DNA of 64,000 nucleotides from a bacterium (GCA_024231955.1 JAAEPZ010000538.1:310001-374000); one strand, 5' to 3'; counted from the first letter of the stretch, positions 9,329-18,248 are shown. Program-made: numbers and translations. The notes: generated by a model from the sequence alone, not told the origin.

Positions 9329-9754
9329 ATGAGTACAAGCGGAAAAGGCCTGGAGACGGTTATGAGCGTTGATGTGTTTCCTGCGGAGCTGGCACCGGGG
9401 GAATTGCTGACGAATCCGGGTGGACGGGTTTCATGGGCCGCTCACGATATCAGGATCAAGCTCTACTTCCCAGGTTTCGAGGAGATCTTCAGTCAGAACA
9501 TGACGCTGGATGCGAACTGCTCGGGTCCCCATTCCGGAGAGGAGCCCGGGGATGCATTCTTCATCATCGAGATCGGCGGGACGCTGAACCTGGCTATCCG
9601 GGATGACGTCGAGCCGACTGAATCCCGTTACATCGCCTTCAAGGAGAGTGAGGGCATCTGGCGGCAGGTCAATATCAGCACCGGAGTCGACCCGGTCATC
9701 ATCATCGGCCACAGGAAACAGAAGGACGATGATATGCACATAGCCGAAAACTGA
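9329..9754 (+). CDS. Small protein of unknown function downstream of the kinase
   Basis: A 141-residue protein with a good AAGGAG eight bases before the ATG. It has no signal peptide or membrane helix. It looks all-beta: FPAELAPGELLTNPGGRVSW suggests a cupredoxin- or Ig-like strand pattern, and DAFFIIEIGGTLNLAIRDD suggests a second half. I do not recognise the family. Position 28 bp after the kinase gene, before a terminator, suggests it is cotranscribed and could be a substrate or output of the kinase/phosphatase pair (inference from context only). Confidence 0.65.
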   Translation: MSTSGKGLETVMSVDVFPAELAPGELLTNPGGRVSWAAHDIRIKLYFPGFEEIFSQNMTLDANCSGPHSGEEPGDAFFIIEIGGTLNLAIRDDVEPTESRYIAFKESEGIWRQVNISTGVDPVIIIGHRKQKDDDMHIAEN

Positions 9755-9795
9755 CCTGTCGATGCAGGGCTTGTGAGCAGAGTGTCGGATTGGGG

Positions 9796-9832
9796 ACAAA
9801 AGAGAACCCGGATCGGCCCGCGCCGATCCGGG
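9796..9832 (-). terminator. Terminator of the ankyrin-cytochrome gene (possibly bidirectional)
   Basis: An 11-bp perfect stem (CCCGGATCGGC with GCCGATCCGGG, loop CCGC). The T-rich tract follows on the minus strand (TTCTCTTTTG), so it serves the minus-strand gene ending at 9855. It also lies just after the plus-strand small gene. Confidence 0.8.
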
Positions 9833-9854
9833 ATGTCCGGGCGTCAGCTCTCCA

Positions 9855-11198
9855 TCAGTGAGAACCGTCGCTCCTCTTGCGATGGTCGATCTTCGGCAAC
9901 CAGGTTTCGTAGTCGAAGCGGTCCCGATTGCGATGGCATCGCTGGCACGTTGTCTCGTCGGGTATGATTCCACCCGCCGCCAGGAACGCCTCCCTGTCCT
10001 CCATCACCTCCGCATCCAGGTACAGCGATCCGGGACCGTGGCAGGTTTCGCAGCCGATCCCCTCCTCGATCCTGTAGCTGGAGGCCAATAGCGCATCGGG
10101 ATCCTGGGCCGCCGTCAGGTGACAGAGCAGACAACGATCCTCGGTGATCGGTTCGGTTATGTCACTGTAGGCGGGACGGAACTTCGCCAGCAGCTTGCTC
10201 CAGTCGGTGGCCAGTCGCCAGTATGCGCCGGCGTGATTGGTCCGGACCCATGTCAGGTAGTGGTTCATGTCGTCGCCATCGAGATGACAATCCATGCAGG
10301 CGTCGGATCCGACATAGTAGGGATGCTCCCGCTTCGTGCCGCGCACGGTTCTGCGGAGAAAATCAACATCGACGGCCACAATCGCCTCGGCGTCATCGCG
10401 TATGAACTTGACGCGCCACGGCTCCCGCACGCAGAAGAACTCATCCTTGCCGATGGGGTAGAGATCATCCGGCGCGAACTCCTGGATCCGCAGGGCATCC
10501 CCCTCGCGCCAGAACTTGAAGGAGAAGCCGCCCCCCAGATCAAAGTGGCCGCTGAACTCGTCCAGCGCCGCAGGATCGAGTTCGATCGCCTCGGGTCGAG
10601 TCATCTTCATGCCGTGCGGCTTCTTGCCGTCGCTGTCCTTGCAGTTCTTGTCCGCGCCCCGGGCGAGCAGGAACTTCACCATCTCCGGCTGCCCCGCCTT
10701 GTAGGCCACATGCAGCGGCGTCCAGCCCTCCCTGGTCGCGGCTTCCAGATCCGCGCCCGCCTCGATCAGCACCCTTGCGGTCTCGATGCAGCCTCGTCGC
10801 GCGACGACATGCAGCGGCACGCGACCCCACTGATTGGCCACGGAGATATCCGCGCCGGCGTCGATCAGTTTGCGGATCATCTCCGGCGCTTCATGGTGGC
10901 AGGCCTTGTGCATACAGGTGCCGCCATCGCCGCCGACATGGTCGAGCGGCGCGCCGGCTGCGATCAGATTATCGACGATCCGCCAGTGTCCGCGGGTGCA
11001 GGCCCAGTCCAGTGCCGTGTAGTTCATGGCGTCGCAGGACTGCGCCAACTCGGGATTCCCCTCCAGATGCTTGCGCACCGCGTGCATGTCGCCCCGTTTG
11101 GCGGCATCGACGATATCGTAGGGGGGGACCGCGCCGCAGTGAGTGGCCGAGGATGCAACCAACGCCAGACACAACATGAACTCAAGACGGATTCGCAT
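9855..11198 (-). CDS. Secreted ankyrin-repeat / tetraheme cytochrome c fusion
   Basis: The start at 11198 follows AGGAG with seven bases spacing and begins a signal peptide (MRIRLEFMLCLALVASSATHCGA). Residues about 25-195 hold five ankyrin repeats (TALDWACTRGHWRIVDNLIAAG, MHKACHHEAPEMIRKLIDAGA, PLHVVARRGCIETARVLIEAG, PLHVAYKAGQPEMVKFLLARG). Residues about 210-290 are a small beta domain (ELDPAALDEFSGHFDLGGGF, YPIGKDEFFCV) resembling DUF3471-like modules. The last 150 residues carry four heme motifs, CMDCH, CLLCH, CETCH and CQRCH, in a cytochrome c554-like spacing. The ankyrin-plus-heme combination in the periplasm is unusual. Both ends are clean: no frameshift and one continuous frame. Confidence 0.85.
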   Translation of the reverse strand: MRIRLEFMLCLALVASSATHCGAVPPYDIVDAAKRGDMHAVRKHLEGNPELAQSCDAMNYTALDWACTRGHWRIVDNLIAAGAPLDHVGGDGGTCMHKACHHEAPEMIRKLIDAGADISVANQWGRVPLHVVARRGCIETARVLIEAGADLEAATREGWTPLHVAYKAGQPEMVKFLLARGADKNCKDSDGKKPHGMKMTRPEAIELDPAALDEFSGHFDLGGGFSFKFWREGDALRIQEFAPDDLYPIGKDEFFCVREPWRVKFIRDDAEAIVAVDVDFLRRTVRGTKREHPYYVGSDACMDCHLDGDDMNHYLTWVRTNHAGAYWRLATDWSKLLAKFRPAYSDITEPITEDRCLLCHLTAAQDPDALLASSYRIEEGIGCETCHGPGSLYLDAEVMEDREAFLAAGGIIPDETTCQRCHRNRDRFDYETWLPKIDHRKRSDGSH

Positions 11199-11345
11199 TG
11201 GACAGCTCCTTGATATCGGGTATTCCATATGGGAGGACAAGGGGAAATTTATCTCGCAGGTATCCTAATGGATCGAGGAGCCGGAAGCCAGTGGAACGGT
11301 GCGGGATATGGATATCGCCGCCGGATAACCGGCTGCGACGTTGTC

Positions 11346-12575
11346 CTAGATCAACTGCCTGAGCTGGATGAGCACGTCGAATGTCTCTTCACCCCGCAGG
11401 ACGCTCAGGTTCAGCGTCTGCCCCTCGGTCCGGGTGAGGGCGATCCGCTCTTGTGACGTGTAGTCGGTCAGCGGCTTGCCGTCGATGGCGTCGATGACAT
11501 CACCGACCTGCAGCCCCGCTTCCGCCGCGGGGGAATCCGGATGGATGATCTCGATCAACCAGGTTCTGCCCTCCGCAAACTCCGCTTCGAAGCCGGTCAT
11601 GTCGTAGACCTGTCGCGTATCGAACCCGGCGCAGGGCTCAATGTGTATCTGCATGCGGCTGTGATCGTACGTGATGTTGAAATTGTTGAGAACCCCGCCG
11701 CCGATGATGTTGTCGTTCACGGGCACCGGACTCTCGCCGACCTCAAGCGTGGTCAGCACATCCGTCAGAGCAAACCGTCCCAGTCGCAGTTCGTCGGTGC
11801 GGCAGATCTCGCCCATGACGCGGCCATAGAGGGTGTGACCGATGATGGCGCTCAGTTTGCGTTCCGGTCTGGGCAGATCCAGGCCTGCAGAGGTATCGAC
11901 ATGCAATCCGAACCAGGCACCCGTATCGATCAGCACCGGCACCTCGACGCTGCGGCCATCCTGTTCGACCTCACACTGGATACTGAGTTTGGCTCCGTTG
12001 GTGAAACTGAAGGGGATAGTATCGCCGCCCCCAGTGTAGGTGAACGACTCCGGTTCGGTCAGTACGATCTCCCCGGCATCCTGATCGATCCGAACCACGA
12101 AGTGCGAGAAGAAGCTGTTGCCGATCACGCCGTCGAATGTCCGTTCGCCGGTCAGAGGGGGACTCACTATCGCGAGCAGGCCGCTCAACTTCAGGCCCGG
12201 AAGATCGACGGTGATGTCGCAGGCCGTATTCATCTCATCCTGGTTGGAGCGTGTCCGCCCCAGCCTGGTCATGGCGATCAACTCCAGATTCAAATCATCC
12301 AGTCGGGGACCCTCGAACAGAAGCACACCCTCCAGAGGGGCGCCGGTATCGAGCACGAACTGCATCTCCGGCGAGCCGTTGACCTGCATCGGGATCACAA
12401 CGTGACTTCCCATTGTCGTAAAGGGGATGCGCACGGACGCTTCACCGCTCGCGATCTCGGCCCTGAATGAGGTGCCGGTGATGGCCTCGCGCAGGCAGTT
12501 GCCCCGGGCGGGGGTTGGTGTCAGGGTGCCGATGAGCAGGGACAGAATGAGCAGCGCGGAGCGGATGGGGAGCAT
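11346..12575 (-). CDS. Secreted retropepsin-like protein with C-terminal PDZ domain
   Basis: 409 residues with AAGGAC before the ATG and a Sec signal peptide (SALLILSLLIGTLTPTPARG). Two aspartyl protease motifs are visible: FVLDTGAPLEGVLLF near residue 75 and VLIDTGAWFGLHVDT near residue 215. A PDZ domain ends the protein (residues about 325-409; HPDSPAAEAGLQVGDVIDAIDG). The order aspartyl core, aspartyl core, PDZ is that of periplasmic retropepsin-like proteases found widely in the FCB group. Substrate unknown. It shares the double D-T/S-G plan with the protein at 2582-4216 but that one lacks PDZ. Confidence 0.85.
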   Translation of the reverse strand: MLPIRSALLILSLLIGTLTPTPARGNCLREAITGTSFRAEIASGEASVRIPFTTMGSHVVIPMQVNGSPEMQFVLDTGAPLEGVLLFEGPRLDDLNLELIAMTRLGRTRSNQDEMNTACDITVDLPGLKLSGLLAIVSPPLTGERTFDGVIGNSFFSHFVVRIDQDAGEIVLTEPESFTYTGGGDTIPFSFTNGAKLSIQCEVEQDGRSVEVPVLIDTGAWFGLHVDTSAGLDLPRPERKLSAIIGHTLYGRVMGEICRTDELRLGRFALTDVLTTLEVGESPVPVNDNIIGGGVLNNFNITYDHSRMQIHIEPCAGFDTRQVYDMTGFEAEFAEGRTWLIEIIHPDSPAAEAGLQVGDVIDAIDGKPLTDYTSQERIALTRTEGQTLNLSVLRGEETFDVLIQLRQLI

Positions 12576-12772
12576 GGGCGGTCCTTCGGGTTGGTGGCGG
12601 CAGGTGGAGTGTAGGGGAATTCATCCGGGACGTTCCAGGTAAACCATCCTTTCAGCGACAAACATGTTGTGGGCTTGACGTACCCCCCTTCCCGGGGATT
12701 ATCATGGGTCACCTCGCTCACGTCTCCACCTGCGTGATCCCCCCGATCGCGCGCAAACACAAAGGTGTTGTG

Positions 12773-13657
12773 ATGACGGAGAATTTCAACGAAGCCAGCA
12801 AGTGGCGCATCGAACTCGCACGTGAACTGACCGCATACTACAGCTCGCACGATCAGGTGCGGATGGTCGTCCTGGGCGGCTCACCGGTCAAAGGGTTGGC
12901 CGACAGCGCTTCGGACCTCGATGTGGTCGTCTATTGGGAGAAAATCGACGAGGAGTGGTTGAAGGAGCCGCGGCTCGCGCCCACGGGCGGGGAGCGTCGG
13001 TTGATGTCCATGATGCCGATCGGTGTCGGTATCGAGCACTATTACTTCGGCAATCTCAAGGTCGATTTCGCCCATCTCACCCTCGCTGCCTGGGAGGAGT
13101 GGGTGGATGACGTGCAGGTGAAGCTGCAGCCCGAGTCGTTCAAGCTCAAGACGATCGGCGGTTTCCTCGACTCGCTGCCTCTGTACAACGGGGAGCTGGT
13201 GATGGAGTGGAAGAGCCGCTGTGCCCTGTTCCCGGAGGAGTTGGCCCGCAAGGTCGTCGAGGGGAATTTTCGCTTCTTCGTGGATGGCTGCCTGGAGCGG
13301 CAGGGGCTTGATCGTAACGACATCGTCTTCTACTACGACGGTCTGTGCATCGGGATCAAGGGGATCATGATGATTCTCACAGGGCTCAATCGGATCTACA
13401 ATTCATATGATGAACCGCGTTGGATCGCCCAGAACCTGGAGCGGATGGCGATTCGCCCCACCGACATGTGGCCCCGAATCCAGGCGATGTTCAACGGTGA
13501 CCGTCTCGAGGCGATTGAGATCCTCGACGAGTTGACCATCGAAACGCTGAATCTTGTGGCAGAACACATGCCCGGGATTGACGTCGCCGGTCGCCTGGAG
13601 CGGCGCAAGATGCTGGGCGTACACCCCTGCGAGAATAAACCGAAGTTGAAGATGTGA
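12773..13657 (+). CDS. Nucleotidyltransferase-superfamily protein
   Basis: The ATG at 12773 follows AAAGGTG at seven bases; a longer frame from 12704 lacks a ribosome site and has no family similarity. The N-terminus carries the polymerase-beta-type nucleotidyltransferase signature VVLGGSPVKGLADSASDLDVVVYW (GGS helix plus the two metal-binding aspartates SDLDV), with the third acid probably in LKVDFAHL. The C-terminal half is helical (IKGIMMILTGLNRIYN), as in kanamycin- and streptomycin-type nucleotidyltransferases. Such proteins modify small molecules, proteins or tRNA; the substrate cannot be read here. A TTGACG at 12675 with TATCAT at 12700 is a weak promoter candidate (19 bp spacing). Confidence 0.8.
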   Translation: MTENFNEASKWRIELARELTAYYSSHDQVRMVVLGGSPVKGLADSASDLDVVVYWEKIDEEWLKEPRLAPTGGERRLMSMMPIGVGIEHYYFGNLKVDFAHLTLAAWEEWVDDVQVKLQPESFKLKTIGGFLDSLPLYNGELVMEWKSRCALFPEELARKVVEGNFRFFVDGCLERQGLDRNDIVFYYDGLCIGIKGIMMILTGLNRIYNSYDEPRWIAQNLERMAIRPTDMWPRIQAMFNGDRLEAIEILDELTIETLNLVAEHMPGIDVAGRLERRKMLGVHPCENKPKLKM

Positions 13658-13699
13658 CGTTGAGTGGAGCTTGTGTAAGAGGAAGCCCCGGGCTGCGGC

Positions 13700-14905
13700 T
13701 CACTTCATCGGCTCGGGCAGGGGATCGGGTGCCCCTTGACTGTCGGCGGGTACGCGGATCCGCAGGCAGATGAAGAAGCCCGCCAGCGCAATCGCCCCGG
13801 CAAGCAGGAACACCCAGCGGAATCCCCAGTGTGTCCAGATGTAGCCCGACAGGATCGGCAACGACATCGCCACCGCATGATCGATGGTGATCCCCAGCGA
13901 GATGCTCGGCGTGATATCCGCCGCATCGACTGCGATCTTCTTCAGGTAGGTGGTACGCGCCACCCTAAGGGCAAAGAGCACCAGATCGAGAACGTATGCC
14001 CCGTAAAGCAGCCAGAGATCGAAGGGCTTGGGCAGAATGTCAGAAGCGAAAGCGTAGATCAGACACACGAAAAGCAGCAGCAATTCGTCGGCGGCCAGCA
14101 CCTTGCGCTCCCCGAGCCAGTCGATGACATCCCCCAGCAACGGGCGCAGGATAACGCCGAGCGAGGCGGCGATGAAGTAGAGCAGAGCCATGGTTGAGAC
14201 GGGCACGCCGTGCATCGAGACCAGCACCCAGGAGCCGAAGACCAGGAAGATCTGCTTCCTGATGCCAAACAGCGCGCTGATGATGTAGAAGAGCTTGTAC
14301 TCCTTGCGGAAAACGAAGCGACGTGAGGGGGGATCCCCCTTGCCGACCCGGAGCCGGAAATAGAAGGTGGCCGAGATGAGGGCAAAGCCGGCGGCGATGA
14401 GGTAGAAGAGTCCGAAGTCGTTGCCCAGGGTCTTGGCCAGCAGGAAGATCAAGCCCACGCCGATGATCGTGCCGAGGTTGCGCGCCCCGCCGAGTTGACC
14501 GAGTCGTCGCCCTTCGCCGCCCCTTTTCGCCAGCTTGAGACCGATCGCTCCGTCCACCGCGAACAGTATGTGATCCCCCAGCGACCAGAGCATGATCCAG
14601 ACGACCAGTGCGAAGGTGGTGGGGGAGAGGAAGCCCAGACCCAGCGCACCGGCGGCGGCCAGAGCCATGGCCAGCGCGGCGATCTGCGTCTCCCGCAGAC
14701 GGATCAGCAGCAGCCCCGCCACGAAGATAAGGAGGAATCCGGGCAGTTCGCGGGGGAATTCCAGCCAGCCGCGCCCCTCGGCCGCGAAGTTATGGATCTC
14801 GGCGAGGTAGTTGTTGATCGTCGACTGAAAGATGCCGCCGGCCGCACCAAAGAACAGGGTGGCCACCAGCATGGTGATGAAATCGCGGCGCTGGGAAGCT
14901 GTCAT
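13700..14905 (-). CDS. Major facilitator superfamily transporter
   Basis: A 401-residue membrane protein with about twelve hydrophobic segments arranged in two halves around a charged loop (RLRVGKGDPPSRRFVFRKEYK, about residues 190-210). The loop after helix 4 (AIGLKLAKRGGEGRRLGQLGGARNLG) corresponds to the region where other MFS members have the conserved GxLaDrxGrr/GxxRNxG motifs. The substrate cannot be inferred. Its ATG follows AGGAGG at eleven bases, and that site lies inside the last codons of a possible 40-codon ORF (14912-15034), which suggests translational coupling. Confidence 0.88.
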   Translation of the reverse strand: MTASQRRDFITMLVATLFFGAAGGIFQSTINNYLAEIHNFAAEGRGWLEFPRELPGFLLIFVAGLLLIRLRETQIAALAMALAAAGALGLGFLSPTTFALVVWIMLWSLGDHILFAVDGAIGLKLAKRGGEGRRLGQLGGARNLGTIIGVGLIFLLAKTLGNDFGLFYLIAAGFALISATFYFRLRVGKGDPPSRRFVFRKEYKLFYIISALFGIRKQIFLVFGSWVLVSMHGVPVSTMALLYFIAASLGVILRPLLGDVIDWLGERKVLAADELLLLFVCLIYAFASDILPKPFDLWLLYGAYVLDLVLFALRVARTTYLKKIAVDAADITPSISLGITIDHAVAMSLPILSGYIWTHWGFRWVFLLAGAIALAGFFICLRIRVPADSQGAPDPLPEPMK

Positions 14906-15279
14906 GCGGGGCTAGTCCTCCTCGAATCGCTTGCGCAGCTCCAACGAGATATTCCCTTGTCCGACAGGGGGTTGAGCCGTCGCGGGAGCGACCGGGAACA
15001 GGAGAACCGGCAGGGAGTGGATCACTGAGGGCATCTTGTCTACCTCCAGGGAGTGATAGGGGACAGGTGACCTGGACAATAAGCGAACAGGGACGGGCGA
15101 ATACAAGCTTCCCCTACCTTCCGGAGGGTGGAGTTTTACGAAATCCGACAACCCTATGGATTGAGGATTTAAAAACAGGTATAATGAATCCGTTGGACTC
15201 TCTCTCTCCGATTACAATAATGAGCCTTTACTCGGGCTTGCTTGACTACTCACCATTTCAGGACATAGGAGCCACCCTT
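14906..15279. other. Divergent region between MFS and a secreted-protein gene
   Basis: Left part holds the candidate 40-codon ORF. The right part is AT-richer than its surroundings and has a TATAAT at 15180-15185, about 95 bp before the secreted-protein start, but no acceptable -35 at normal spacing (TTGAGG is only 13 bp away). Nothing else is recognisable. Confidence 0.4.
14912..15034 (-). CDS. Possible 40-residue leader ORF before the MFS gene
   Basis: The ATG at 15034 is preceded by GGAGG with eight bases spacing, one of the best ribosome sites in this region. The peptide begins with a short hydrophobic stretch (VIHSLPVLLFPVAPATA) and ends in charged residues (LRKRFEED). Its stop lies six bases before the MFS start, and its last codons contain the MFS ribosome site. 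It may be a regulatory leader or a small membrane or exported peptide. Coding cannot be proved from length alone. Confidence 0.35.
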   Translation of the reverse strand: MPSVIHSLPVLLFPVAPATAQPPVGQGNISLELRKRFEED

Positions 15280-15909
15280 ATGAACCTGCTCAATATGAAG
15301 TGTGAGGCGGTAGCCGGCTATCGGGGCCACCTGCTTGTACCCATCATCACCATTCTGCTGCTGATCCCCGCTCTGGCGTCGGCGCTCGATTGCGACAATG
15401 TCGAACCGGGTACGCTGATTCCCGCCGATGGCGTCTGCACCGGATTTACCCTTGATGGAGATCCTGATCTGCCGCACGGATTCACGGAACTGGCCGTATT
15501 CGTAAATGGCGACGCCGCCATGTACGACCAGTACGGGTTCCTCGCCGCCGCATTGCAGAGTTACTCGGTTGAGCTTGACGAGGTCGTTACTTCGGCCGAA
15601 CTCAAGATCTTCAACCAGGGCAATTCCGAGAATGCCCAGGATCTGTACTACTACACCAACGGCGGCACCTGGTCTGATGTCCCCACCTGGGCCGGCAGCG
15701 GCGTTGTCCGTCTGCGCCAGAACTACGGAACCACCTACCTGGAATTTCAGGAGGAGTGCTTCTTCGTCAGGATCCAGGTCACGGGACTTGAGACGCCCGC
15801 TGCGGCTTCCGGGGCGCAGTGTCTGGGCGAATCGGTCTGTGCGGCGATTCAGGTGATAACACCTACGACCGATTCGACCTGGAGCGATATCAAAGCCAGC
15901 TACAGGTAA
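15280..15909 (+). CDS. Secreted protein of unknown function
   Basis: Start at 15280 follows AGGAG at nine bases and opens a signal peptide (YRGHLLVPIITILLLIPALASA). The 209-residue product is mostly beta with a few cysteines (LDCDNVEPG, DGVCTGF, ECFFVRI, GAQCLGESVCAAI). No catalytic motif or sorting domain is visible. It lies 40 bp upstream of a Tat-exported DUF362 protein on the same strand, so the two are probably cotranscribed. Family not recognised. Confidence 0.65.
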   Translation: MNLLNMKCEAVAGYRGHLLVPIITILLLIPALASALDCDNVEPGTLIPADGVCTGFTLDGDPDLPHGFTELAVFVNGDAAMYDQYGFLAAALQSYSVELDEVVTSAELKIFNQGNSENAQDLYYYTNGGTWSDVPTWAGSGVVRLRQNYGTTYLEFQEECFFVRIQVTGLETPAAASGAQCLGESVCAAIQVITPTTDSTWSDIKASYR

Positions 15910-15949
15910 ACAACTCTGAGTGATTATGATATGAAACGGGAGGATTCCA

Positions 15950-17416
15950 ATGAGCGACAATGCCGACGATCGCATCAAGGGTGGACGTTTTCACGCCGCC
16001 GAAGAGCCCCGAACCCATCACCAGGGTCTCGGATTCGATTTCAAGAAGGGCGCAACGCGTCGCGGTTTCCTGAAGGGCGCCGCAATGGGCACCGCCGGTT
16101 TGATCGCCGGTAAGCGTTTGCTCCAGGCCGGCAGCGCGAGTGCGCAGAATCGCAACAGCAAGGTTGTGCGAACCTATCACGACGGCGCCACGACCGGGTG
16201 GACCCAGGTCAACCAGGAGCCGGTGGACCTACTGGTGCATGCCGCGATCCGCGAGCTTACCGGTATCGGCGATACCGCCGGTGCTTGGGCGAGTCTGTTC
16301 CCCGGCTTGACGGTGGACAAGAAGATCTCCATCAAGATAAATCTGGCCTGCGGCGACGTGCCGACTCATCCCGAGGTGGTCAACGCGATCATCGACGGCA
16401 TCCTGATGGTGGATATCGGGGGCGAGACGCTGCCCGAGGAGAACATCATCGTCTGGGATATGGACGATCCCTTCTTCTGCGCCCAGACCGGCTACACCCG
16501 CAACTGGGGTGGCCCGGGTGTGCAGTATGTCGGTTGCGACCACTCCTCGGTGGGATATGACACCGGGCACACTTTCCAGATCACCCACCCCGGCGGGACC
16601 TCGACCCACCGACCGTCGAAGATCATCACGCAACATTCCGATTACATCATCAACGCCGGTGTGATCAAGGATCACGGCGATTCGGAGATTACCTTCTGCC
16701 TGAAGAACCACTTCGGTTCGTTCAACGGCATCGGCACCTCCACCCGCGTCCACGGCGAGGGGCACAACCGCACCGAGGCCGAGTTGAGCTGCTTCCTGCG
16801 AGACGACCTCGGCGACAAGGTCGTTCTGAATCTGATCGATGCGACATACGGTCTGTTCCAGGGCGGCCCCGGCTATATTCCCCCCTATCACACGCCGCCG
16901 AACTGGATCTACAACAGCCTGTTCGTCTCTTTCGACGTCGTGGCGATCGATCGGATGTGCACCGAGGCGATCAATGTCAAGCGACAGGCCGAGGGCTATT
17001 CGCTGCTCGATCCGAGCATGGTCACCAATGCGGCCGAGCCGCCCTACAGTCTGGGTGAGTCCAAGGTGGAGAATATCGACTTCGTCGAGGTCGATGCAGC
17101 CGACATGACCGACATCGTCACCTCCGGACTGGGCGCCAATGGCGCCGTGCTGTTCGCGCCCTACCCGAACCCGTCGCAGGGACCGAGCACCTTGCGGTTC
17201 AGTGTCGAATCGGACGTTCATGCCGAGATGCTGATTACCGATGTGCGCGGGCGACTGGTGTGCAAGGTTGCTGCCGGCACTTACCCGCAGGGCATGCATC
17301 GCTGCGTCTGGGACGGCAAGGATACCGAGGGCCGTACGATGCCCAGCGGCGTCTACTTTGCCCGTTTGAAGACGAGCGGCGGCATCAAGCAGCGGAAGCT
17401 GGTCCGCGTTCGCTAG
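15950..17416 (+). CDS. Tat-exported DUF362 protein with T9SS-type sorting domain
   Basis: 488 residues; GGGAGG precedes the ATG. Residues 40-65 form a twin-arginine signal (TRRGFLKGAAMGTAGLIAG). The central part is a DUF362 domain (KISIKINLACGDVPTHPEVV, HSDYIINAGVIKDHG, CLKNHFGSFNGIG), the same core as in the two other DUF362 genes of this window. From about residue 400 a sorting domain follows (YPNPSQGPSTLRF, ITDVRGRLV, WDGKDTEGRTMPSGVYFARL, KLVRVR). DUF362 is often found on exported proteins near ferredoxins, and its reaction is unknown. Tat export joined to a T9SS-type tail is noteworthy, because most known T9SS cargo uses Sec. Confidence 0.85.
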   Translation: MSDNADDRIKGGRFHAAEEPRTHHQGLGFDFKKGATRRGFLKGAAMGTAGLIAGKRLLQAGSASAQNRNSKVVRTYHDGATTGWTQVNQEPVDLLVHAAIRELTGIGDTAGAWASLFPGLTVDKKISIKINLACGDVPTHPEVVNAIIDGILMVDIGGETLPEENIIVWDMDDPFFCAQTGYTRNWGGPGVQYVGCDHSSVGYDTGHTFQITHPGGTSTHRPSKIITQHSDYIINAGVIKDHGDSEITFCLKNHFGSFNGIGTSTRVHGEGHNRTEAELSCFLRDDLGDKVVLNLIDATYGLFQGGPGYIPPYHTPPNWIYNSLFVSFDVVAIDRMCTEAINVKRQAEGYSLLDPSMVTNAAEPPYSLGESKVENIDFVEVDAADMTDIVTSGLGANGAVLFAPYPNPSQGPSTLRFSVESDVHAEMLITDVRGRLVCKVAAGTYPQGMHRCVWDGKDTEGRTMPSGVYFARLKTSGGIKQRKLVRVR

Positions 17417-17439
17417 GTTGCTTCTCAGCTATCAGGTAG

Positions 17440-17473
17440 AGGGCCCGGACGCTATTGCGCCCGGGCCCTTTCC
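17440..17473 (+). terminator. Terminator after the DUF362 gene
   Basis: A 9-bp stem (AGGGCCCGG with CCGGGCCCT), which can extend inward through GC pairs around a TATT loop, followed by TTTCCGTT. It lies 24 bp after the stop. Confidence 0.75.
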
Positions 17474-17534
17474 GTTGCGAGAGTATGGCAAACGCCCCCT
17501 GCTCCAGGCGGCTCTAACCGGGAATTGCGTCCCC

Positions 17535-18248
17535 TTACATTGTCCGTCGAAAAACAAAGACGCTGCCTGAGTTCGTCTCGCTCACGAACGGGGTCCCCCC
17601 GAAGTCGGACCAGTGGCCTGTCAGTGCAAACCCGGCCGTGCTGTGCGCCTGGATGAAGGCATCCGACAGGATCGGATGCAATTCCACCTTGCCTGCGAAC
17701 AATGGGGTGCCGTCGGATTCCAGGCGGGTGCAGAACCACAGCCGTTCGGCGGTGATGTTGCGATACTCGCGCAGGAATGTGGTTTTGCCGCCGTCCAGCG
17801 ACAGCGGCTTGAAAGTATAGGAGGGTTGGGTCAGGAGTGGATCGAAGTTGACCATCTGCACGACCCAGATCGCTCCCGGCGTGAGCACATTGCTCACAGC
17901 CGTCAGGAAATCGCTCAACGCCGTCGCCGGCACATGCGCCACAACATTGCCGATGCAGTAGGCGGCGTCAAATCGCTCCCGGTAGGTCGCCAGTTCGAGC
18001 ATGTCCATCGTTTCGAATCGGGGCGCAGCATACTGCTCCTCGGCCCGGGCGATCATATTCGAGTCGAGGTCGATGCCGGTGACCTTCAAGCCCGCGTCGG
18101 CGAAGCGTCCGCAATAATGCCCGGTGCCGCACCCGATATCCAGGATATGCCCGGCGGTCGGCAGATGGCGTCGGAGAAACTCATAGGTGGGTTCACGAAA
18201 CGGGAAGATCTTCTCGTAGTGTTCGGCGAAGTCACTGTAGAACGACAT
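17535..18248 (-). CDS. Class I SAM-dependent methyltransferase
   Basis: 237 residues with AAGGGG upstream of the ATG. Motif I is HILDIGCGTGHYCGRFADAG, followed by the acidic loop VTGIDLDSNMI and motif III-like YCIGNVVAHV. This is a Rossmann-type small-molecule methyltransferase of the Methyltransf_11/25 kind. The C-terminal part (TTFLREYRNITAERLWFCTRLE) is a beta extension that usually defines the substrate, which I cannot name. It is a single-gene unit between two opposed sorting-domain genes. Confidence 0.85.
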   Translation of the reverse strand: MSFYSDFAEHYEKIFPFREPTYEFLRRHLPTAGHILDIGCGTGHYCGRFADAGLKVTGIDLDSNMIARAEEQYAAPRFETMDMLELATYRERFDAAYCIGNVVAHVPATALSDFLTAVSNVLTPGAIWVVQMVNFDPLLTQPSYTFKPLSLDGGKTTFLREYRNITAERLWFCTRLESDGTPLFAGKVELHPILSDAFIQAHSTAGFALTGHWSDFGGTPFVSETNSGSVFVFRRTM

